A stretch of 64,000 nucleotides of DNA from Diorhabda sublineata (Eukaryota > Arthropoda > Insecta > Coleoptera > Chrysomelidae), in contig NC_079485.1 in assembly GCF_026230105.1 (NCBI RefSeq), forward strand, positions 12,222,872 to 12,286,871, given 5' to 3'. The notes under the pieces were generated by a model that saw nothing but the letters and a program-made list of their open reading frames with translations, was not told where the DNA came from and searched no databases. How positions within the stretch are numbered: the stretch's first letter is position 1; each line of letters opens with the position of its first letter. The translations under genes were made by a program, and so were the position numbers. This document shows positions 55,929 to 64,000 of the stretch, piece by piece.

Positions 55929-58900
55929 TCTCTTTTTAATTTCTTGTAATTTCTTGGGTTCGTAGGTGGTTTGGATACAATAATGATAAAATATCACATT
56001 TTTATGTATAACTTAACGTTTGGCTCCTTCCTTCCAAAATGAAAATGCTCCCAAGTATTCATCGTCTCTTAGCTAAAAAATCTGACTTCTAGATTTGGGG
56101 AAGTGAATGTTTTTCTCATAACTAATTACCAGTTAAAGAATATCATTGGGTGGGGAAAACAGAAAAGTAGGTGGGCTCAGGCAAATATTACAAATAAAAG
56201 TAGATCTCTTTAATCTTCTTGTTTGTTGCTCCACAATGCAGATAGTCTTTTGTGTAGACATAAATGTTTTTCAGGCACATAATTTCTAAATCAAATATAT
56301 ACAATAAAAAACTAATGACATATAATAAGGGTAGAAGGCAATACACTTTGTCGCTTTGCCACCGTCCAAAATTTTGCTAAAAAAGTCACTTATAGTATGA
56401 CATAAATTCACGTTCAACTTAAACAAAATTATCGTGTAAGTGTTGTAGATGTCTTTCGTCCAAAAGTTTTCAGTAAATTGTAGCAAAGTTCCGAGAATCG
56501 AGACAATTGAATATTAATGGCGTCTGATTTTTGCTTTCACGTCATAACAATTGATGCATTGAGTTGCAACATGTGCATACCTGTAAGAGTTCATATCAAT
56601 AAATTATTAGATATGTTTTCAAAATTCCTTGTTTCTGTAAGCTTTATTGAGTTCTGTTAACCAACCAGCTTTTTGCTTTTAGATAATTGTAAATTTAGCA
56701 ATATATAGAGTACGATTAACTATCACGTATTTCTATTTCTAGGGAAATTGAAATGAGTTGTTGAATTTAAACCTAAAGAGCATTTTGAAATTTTCCAATT
56801 GGATTGGAAAAAAAGACCACTAGGTATTTTTCAATAGGACAAATCTTTTATGTTTGAAAATCCCTTCACCAAATTCTTAGACAAGTGAATTTTTTTACAT
56901 CTACTAAATAGGTTCTTTGCTTTAAAAATATAGCGCCTCAACTAACCTAATTTTCCTGCCAACCCTCTATATTTACAATGGACAAATGGACACAAACATA
57001 GGTGCAGGCTTGTACAATAGCAATTTATATCTCTTATAAAGTGAGATTATTTTTACATAGAAAAAGTAACCGAAATAATAGAAAAACAAGTTCACTGAGA
57101 ATTACTCAAAAGAAAAAGTTCTTCGAGAACAAAGCACGTGAAAATTTGGGCTGGATTCTAACAACAAATCTATAAAACGGCATGTAAATTCAGGACCGGA
57201 TTTTTCTTTGTCAGAGTAAATATCGATGTAAATGCGAATTTGCTTCTCAATTCTTGTGTTCCCATTTCAATTGATCATAGCTTTCCAATTTCGTTTTGTT
57301 TCACAACTTCAAGTTTCTCCTTGAAAGGGAACACGCTCTTCATAGAAGGTTTTTAAGACACAAATCGAAGTCAGAAAATAGAAGTATTAATTTTTCTGAA
57401 TTTGAACACTTTGTTCAGATCGTATCAAGAAAATATCGATGTGTACAACTGCATTATATAGATAGGGAATAGTAACTCTTATTACTACTTGTTCAAGACA
57501 ATTATAGTGTTTCTGTAACAATTATTGGGCTATTAAACCATCATTTTCAGAAATACGCCGCAGGCACCTTATAATTGAAACCTATAAAATACGACTGCTT
57601 CATGTATAGTCCAGTCAAAATTGACAAAAAAAATCATTTTCCTGAAGCTGAAATAGATACTGTAAGTAGGTACAAATAAAAGGTCGAAAATTGAGGAGAA
57701 CAGTGAATGTTCGAAAATGTGTAGTTTTAGATTATAAAATTTTTCAGATACTTCTTTTCGTACGAATATACCTCAATTCCAAAAGTTGAGAAATTGATTA
57801 TACTTGATACGTATACACAAACACATAAACCCCTTGACTTTTATACTGAAAGAGATTTTCCCCCATTTCGCACACTTATCTCAAATTCGTAACTTTATCT
57901 TTGCCATAATCGGAAGGAAAGTATGTTAAGGAAAGATCAATTTTTCCGCGTTTTGAACAATCAGATAAATTTAAACTTGAGCCTAGTTTTCAAATGCCAA
58001 TGACATTATACTAATTCAATAAAATTGTATCATTTTCTATGTCAAAATCACCAGGATAGCTCAAGATTTTCAACCCATATTAAACCATTTGATGAATTCA
58101 AAATTCTGCGCATTTATTACGAATCAATCACAATACAATAATTCTATAAATTTGTACGATTATCCTTGTCAGGTTAACCAAAACTGCATTACCCCCGTAC
58201 GGTCTTTGTGCGTTGTGTCCTTTTGCCAAATTATTTGCTGTAATTTTTAAGCAGAAAATAGTTGCTTTGAAAGCTCAGAAGTATCTTTTATAAATTATAA
58301 TGTTTAATCAAAAAGTTAAAAAAATAAAACCCATGAAGTTTATTTTTTCCGTTTTCCAAAAAGATGATTAATTCTTCTATATTATCAAACTTTTTAAATT
58401 GGGCTCTACCTCCAACAGCTAAGTTTTATAGAATTCTAAGCTTTTGGTATTTTATGGGAAGATATGCTGGTAGCAATTTGTATCACTTGATCTATTTTTT
58501 TTTCACTACTGAATTCAACGTTTATTTTCACGTTAATGTGATGAGTTCCTTAATCCAGTTTTCACATTTTACACAACAAAAAAAATATTACCTAGAATTC
58601 TCGATTTCCATTTGCAAAAACGCTGCGCTTGTTTTTTTATTTGGATATGGACGATTTTTATTCGAAGTCATATATGCTTTCCTTGCAGATTTCTTGTTTT
58701 TATTGTGTGTCCCATAAAAATATTTATGATTCATGTTTGATAAATAATTTTATTGAATATTAAACGTGAGTCATATAGTTACGAATGAAATTTGTACATT
58801 TACTGCTGCTTTTCACAACTGGTTACTGAGCTTGCTAGGTGGTTCTAAAAATTGGGAGCTCTGTGATTGCATTTATTCCGTTGTCCACATTCTATATATG

Positions 58901-59442
58901 TGTGTGATAATTTCAGTTTAACTTTTGTATGAGACACTTTTTCATCTCTATTAGTTACAAAATTTACGGAATGGTCAAATTTTGTGAAAAATTGCGTTTC
59001 AAATTTCCTATTTGATTGCTTCTTTGTATAGCCAATGAAGTTTATTAAGTTTATTCTATTAATGTTTTATAGTTTTATTTTTTATTCAGTTCGCAGTTTA
59101 ATATGTTTCCTTAATCGCATCTACATGATAGATATCAATATAGATTAAAATCAAATTTGTATTTTGTGTGTGAAGAGAAATGACATGGAAACGAGTCGAT
59201 TTGCCACAGATTTTTGATGTTATTGATTTAGGTTTATACGTTAATAATAAATAATATTTGGAGGAAGTAAATAGTTAAAGGAAAAATATTTTTTGATTTA
59301 ATATTAGTTCCATGTGGGTACAGTAAACAGTATACAAGAAAGTCCTTCACATGTACACAATACCTAAATATCCCTCGCTTCTTTCAATTCTTTAAAATGA
59401 TTACTGCACCCCAACGGTGACCTGCTACACATGTACATCTTA

Positions 59443-59487
<45 letters not shown>

Positions 59488-60189
59488 TTTAAATCCATGC
59501 TACAAAATCAGTTTGTATTCGTAAAAGCAATGGTGCTTTATCAACATTATTGCAAGATAGCAATGAAATTTATTATCAAATATCTTTTCTGCTATCTTGA
59601 ATGAAATACCTACAAAATTATGTTTATTTTTTAAAAAATAAAATGTGTAATGAGAGTAAAGAACAGTAAAAAATTAATTTCTAAAACTAAATTTGATAAT
59701 AAATAAGGTATGGGTTGTTAATTTTTATATAATTCCATGTTTCTGTATTTACTCAAATTTGAGAGAGAAAAGTAGAAACTCATTGTTAATCACCACTTTG
59801 TAGGGGTAATATTAATATCACCGAAGAGCGTGGACTGAGGAAACTTTATTATAGGAAAGACTCAACAAAATTTAATTAGGAAAAGCACCTCCTAAGTATC
59901 GAATGAATTGAGAAACACTGTATATTTGAACCACGGCTACAACGTACATCTAAGTTGTACTCTTGAACTACTAACATACAAACAAGGTTAATTTCCCCGG
60001 TGTGCGAAACCTATATCTAGTAGAAATCAAGATTGAACATATTTCTGCTAATACCAGTTTCTCTAAATCATTTTAATTATTTTTGCATCGATTTCTTTAT
60101 TGCTAAAAATAATCATGAAAATATTTAAATAATTAGTCGCCAACTGAATACATGAAAATAATTATAGAATATTAGCAGAATGTATTTTT
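55929..60189. other. Long stretch without a certain gene
   Basis: About 4.3 kb, AT-rich. The longest frame (58364-58717, about 117 codons) is Phe/Tyr/Leu-rich and looks like low-complexity translation rather than a real membrane protein. A KHVKIWAGF string at about 57132-57158 faintly recalls a Tc1-like W-x-G block, without support around it. Confidence 0.45.
59447..59484. repeat. (AT)n microsatellite, about 38 bp
   Basis: Uninterrupted AT run with no TE end recognised beside it. Confidence 0.95.
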
Positions 60190-60535
60190 TAAATGATAGG
60201 ATTTAGCATTGCTATTTGTATAGCACTTGTATAATTTTTTATGTCAACTGTTTTCAGCTTGCTTTTGTTTTTCTTATCAAATTGCTGCAGTTCATTTTCA
60301 TCAATGGATTTTGTTGGCATCATTGGTAAGAGAAGATATATTTGTCTTTCAAAATACACGGTGATGGATGAGGGAAATAGGTTGGTTTCTTCTGCCGAGA
60401 TATGAAAGCAGAAGTTTTTTTCACAGTTTTTATCAATTTCTTAGTCATTCCATTGGCTTCTGTACAGTAAGGTTTGATTTTGATACCGGCATACCATAAT
60501 GGTAATTGAGAACCATTGTCAAACACCAACATTGT
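60190..60535 (-). pseudogene. LTR-retrotransposon integrase scrap
   Basis: The minus strand reads LVFDNGSQL, then WYAGIKIKPYCTEANGMTKK and LIKTVKKT. This resembles the second-Asp to Glu part of a retroviral-type integrase core (V-S-D-N-G-x-Q-F ... G-I-K-x-x-x-x-x-P-Y-x-P-x-x-N-G-x-x-E-R-x-x-x-T-x-K). The catalytic Glu position reads Thr or Lys here. Further on, in another frame, PTKSIDENELQQFDKKNKSK resembles the region after the core in Gypsy-like polyproteins. No LTRs, gag or reverse transcriptase were found nearby. It is an old, inactive fragment. Confidence 0.45.
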
Positions 60536-61205
60536 TGAAAAACAAAATGCTGCAAATATATTTGTTGCATATGCATAAAGTATCTTAGTGGACTACTTAT
60601 TTGGTTGAATATCTCGAATAGGTATTCGTCTACACAATAGTATTTATAAGCATATTAACGGGTTTTCGTCTGGTAAGATTGTCGACAGAATTGGTTTCTG
60701 GTTTCCATTCCTATTTTATATATACAAATTAATAACAAATTTCCTACAATTAAGGCAGTTTCCCTAAACTAATTAATAAGCAATCGGAGCTTTTTCTAAA
60801 GAATTCTAAAAAAACTTTTTTCAAATTTATTGTGTTTGAAATGAATTTATTACTTGAATCCTTGTTATAGTTTGGTTTTGTATATAAAATTTGATAAATA
60901 ATATGTTTACATCACCTAAAAGAATTTTTCAATTTTTTCGATTACTCAAAATTTAGATCAAACCAAATAAATGGTTATCAAAAACCCTATGAAACTTTTT
61001 GGGTTAAATGTTTCTAATTGTATAAACATCAATTTTACAGTACTTTTCTTCTTTATTATCTACAAGGTAACGGATTGCGGAAGTCTTACATTAAATTTCA
61101 AAGATCTCTTTAAGAATTATACTGAAAGTGAAAAAAATATATTCGAAATGGAAGGAAGCTCTTTTGTAAAGATAGAATAATGGCGAAATAAGTAAACAAA
61201 ACGAA
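60536..61205. other. No recognisable gene
   Basis: AT-rich non-coding sequence. Confidence 0.5.
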
Positions 61206-61420
61206 TCAAGTGCGCCGAGTGAATGAACTAGCTCAGTTGGCATAAATGAACAAATTGACGGTTGCAAAAAATATCTATTATGCGCAAGTCTAGTCGACAA
61301 GGCTCCAGTTTAATACGTCACTAGAAGAACAGGCCGGGACTCAAATTCTGTGATCTTTCTATACCCAGCCACCCCTTCGTTAAAGTAAGTGTTCCGCCTT
61401 GGACTAATTGCACGATAAAT
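61206..61420 (+). mobile_element. Possible tRNA-derived SINE
   Basis: TAGCTCAGTTGGCA at about 61230-61243 fits the RNA polymerase III A box (T-R-G-Y-N-N-A-N-N-G-G). A GC-richer body follows, ending near GCCACCCC. A B-box-like GGGACTCAAATTCTG lies about 100 bp further, longer than the usual spacing in a tRNA head, so an insertion or chance match is possible. No target duplication or 3' tail was recognised. Confidence 0.25.
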
Positions 61421-64000
61421 TTTGAAATTGGGAACACAGACGTAGCCAGGAAATTAGCAGAATGGAATATTCATCAACAGAGTATTAATGGGATGAAAAA
61501 ATACACCGTTAAAAGTTGAGTGTTAATTTTCACGCTTAATCCCTCATTTCCGAAACATAAAACTCATATTACTACATAATTTACTTAAGAAGATGAAAAA
61601 AATTTCATTTGCTTGTATTATTTAAAGTAGGTAATTCCGAAAAAACGTTACGTTACAGTTCAGTTGTAAGGACTGCAATAGTTAGTTATTGAGGGTTATC
61701 CAAGTTAAACAATTGCTACAATTCAGAACAAATGCTCGAAAACCATCAATCAGTACTGGTTGGATAAGTGATACATTTAGAAAGAATGATTGCTTATTCT
61801 ACAACGTATATCACTCTTGGAGTTTTTAAAATACAACAATGTTTATATTCATACTAAAAATACTAAAAGGTAGACCATCACTATACTTGCTATACGATTG
61901 AAAATAAAAACAAATCACAACACAACTCATCGTTCAATTTGAATCAGGATATGTTGCATATAGCTCTAGTTTTGTATGAAAATTTCAAATGTCACACTTA
62001 AACAAAAACACACCCTTTTAAATATGAAAACCCCAGCATATTTTTAAATATATTTGTTTTGGTTCATCCCAAACTGTTTAGATTATTTTATTACGTTTTG
62101 TGTTCTTTCTGTTATTAGTCATCTTTGTTTCGTCATGGTCCAACCTATAAAAAATATTGATGCTATTTGGTTGTCAGCCAATATCTTTAGAACGACAAGC
62201 GATATTCTCTTGCGGTTGACAGGTCAATAAGTAATATTTCCCCTTTTATGTTAGCTGATTACAGTTTTAGCATTGCGTTTAACATTTTCACAAAAAAGCC
62301 CTCTATTTGAAATACAAAATTTGTTTCATTTATTTCTTTCTGAATGCTGTTTGAGGTAATTAGTACAGTTAATTAAAAATAAGGCATAGATTGAACAGTA
62401 CTTGCAATTTGATATAGCTCCTTCAACACAAATTAGATATATTTTTTCAAAACAACGTACTGTATTTTTTGTCCCCAGTTTGTTATTACCCTGTATCGGA
62501 AGAAACAGGCTATTTCTCCACCTACTGCGACCGAGAACTCCAAACCTATTTGGCGAGCATTTTTTTTCGACGTTCGACAGAATTCTCAAGAGCTTTTAAG
62601 CGCTTCGGTTAGATACTTCTAACAAATTAGATCAAAGACGGTTTTGATTCATTACACTGTACGATATGTGAAGAAAAAATGAGGCTAAAGATTTTTTATG
62701 GCAGTAGTTACGCATCTATTTCAAAGTATCATTACACTCATGTGTATTTTTGTTTCATGTGGAATAAAACTGCCAATAATGCGCATGAAATGTGTATATA
62801 GTTATGAACCTGAGATCAGTCCCCCATCTCAATTAAAGGTGAACATGAAGCTATTGTAGTTTTCTCTGTTCGTGAGGGCGTAGTAGGATCAGAGTTATTT
62901 CGCTTTTGATTCGCGAGTTTTTGCCCGTTTTCTGTCTAAATTTTATTGATTTAGTGGTAAAAAGAAAATATGACACCATTTTAGACTTTGAGAAGGCTTC
63001 GACAGAGCAAATGAAAACCATGGGACAAGTTTATTGCAGAAAATGGAAAGTAATTCAAAAATAATAAATAAAATAATTTATTGTAATTTTTTATTATTTT
63101 GTATGTTCATTGTATAGATACTAAGCAGGAATCAAATTCTGAGACTCAAAAGATAACTAACTGAAATGGTAATAGAATACATTGAAAATTCGATCTACTA
63201 ACTTTTATTCATTTTCTATCTTTATTTTTCACTGTTATTCTTCATCAAGGGTAAAATATTTAAAACAAATTGAATAGGTACATAATTTTTACCGTGTAGG
63301 CTTTTTAGATCTCTTTGTATTTTTCCTTAATGAAAAATATCAACGGAAAATGCAAAGCCAGATTAAAAGAAGAATCTGTCTTGACAAAAATAATATCTCG
63401 CTATTTACATTCATTAAAAGACAAAAGGGGAAATGTTGAAAATTGATGAATGCGCGGAATTTTCCAATTCCATTATAAAATACATATAATCTGTTATAAG
63501 CCTTACAAGGAAATTTTTTGAGACATACTATTTTTTAAAATTTTAATTTTCTTATATTTCCCAGATATCACATTAAGAAACCAACTAAGTGGCAAATGTA
63601 GAATCTGGCTTATAAGGCAAATTAGAAAAACGAGAAAATTTTTTGAATATAAAGCAAATGAAATAATTGTATTAATTATGACATTTGTACGCAAAATATC
63701 AACCAAAATTCTTATTCTACAAGCTTACATGAGTAACATTAGCTAAGCAGACTTAAAAAGATTACTCTCCAAACACTAGATAATGGAATATTTTTCTAAT
63801 AGAAATAAATAAATTCTTAGTATAGGAATGTGTAAAATACTTGATAAATTGATAAGGGAAGAATAAGATCGCCATCTAAATGACAACAGTAGGTGTTTCC
63901 TTATTTTTATTTTTGCCCAAGATAAACGCCAGTAAAAAATTTTTTTGTCTTTAATCATTCTATTTAATTAGGCCCTGTTTAATACTTTGATATCGCTTCT
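61421..64000. other. No recognisable gene
   Basis: AT-rich. Two overlapping antisense frames at 62326-62599 have no known motif. A YDTILDFEKA string near 62972-63000 faintly recalls a reverse-transcriptase D-F-E-K-A-F-D box but is isolated. Confidence 0.45.

Noticed and set aside
57120..57320. KHVKIWAGF string resembling a Tc1-like W-x-G block
   Set aside because: Nine residues only; neither the preceding nor following transposase blocks are present.
58364..58717. 117-codon frame resembling a membrane protein
   Set aside because: Composition follows the local T-rich bias; no family pattern, and one isolated frame in 4 kb.
62960..63060. LDFEKA string resembling a reverse-transcriptase box
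   Set aside because: Isolated, and adjacent sequence lacks any other polymerase motif.
1..64000. CRISPR arrays, rRNA, canonical tRNA genes, bacterial-type genes
   Set aside because: No regularly spaced repeats, no rRNA-like conserved blocks, no complete A-box/B-box tRNA, and no compact bacterial-style ORFs were seen.

Overview
This is an AT-rich eukaryotic window, most likely from an insect. It contains no operons, ribosome-binding-site-led genes, rRNA, intact tRNA or CRISPR array. Nearly everything recognisable is transposable-element (TE) DNA typical of arthropods: many Tc1/mariner relics, a PIF/Harbinger element nested in a hAT MITE, a MULE relic, a Penelope-like 3' end, two or three LINE reverse-transcriptase fragments, an LTR-type integrase scrap, a tyrosine-recombinase scrap and long (AT)n microsatellites. 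A short TTAGG-type array (11758-11778) also fits an insect. I cannot resolve the order or species.

Layout. 1-100: 3' end of a Penelope-like element. 1.7-4.4 kb: an (AT)n tract and two Tc1/mariner pseudogenes. 5.4-6.1, 15.8-16.3 and 25.6-26.0 kb: three minus-strand relics of one mariner family. 17.6-18.2 kb: a different mariner. 19.3-20.3 kb: a tyrosine-recombinase scrap running into another mariner. 20.9-21.2 kb: a LINE fragment. 24.3-24.7 kb: a mariner remnant. 28.8 kb: a second Penelope-like 3' end beside (TA)n. 29.7-32.6 kb: the best-preserved locus, a 2.65 kb Harbinger with near-perfect terminal inverted repeats (TIRs) inside a hAT MITE of about 220 bp. 39.4-40.9 kb: a decayed member of an uncharacterised multi-copy protein family, split by a deleted mariner. 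43.9-44.8 kb: a MULE relic. 48.7-49.3 kb: a LINE fragment. 50.7-51.4 kb: a mariner. 54.0-54.7 kb: a Tc1/mariner. 55.4-55.9 kb: a Penelope-like fragment between TA tracts. 60.2-60.5 kb: an integrase scrap. 61.2-61.4 kb: a possible SINE.

The most interesting locus is the Harbinger. Its two genes lie on opposite strands and interlock: the second exon of the transposase sits inside the intron of the MADF-like gene, and the second exon of the MADF-like gene sits inside the transposase intron. The transposase reads intact after splicing (394 codons). The MADF gene is broken by a lost A in an A run and a second frame change, so this copy may keep transposase but lack its partner protein.

Host genes: none is certain. 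Three short exon-like stretches with good splice signals are listed at low confidence (9608-9697 minus, 14865-14920 minus, 47375-47616 plus). The window otherwise looks like intergenic DNA or very long introns.
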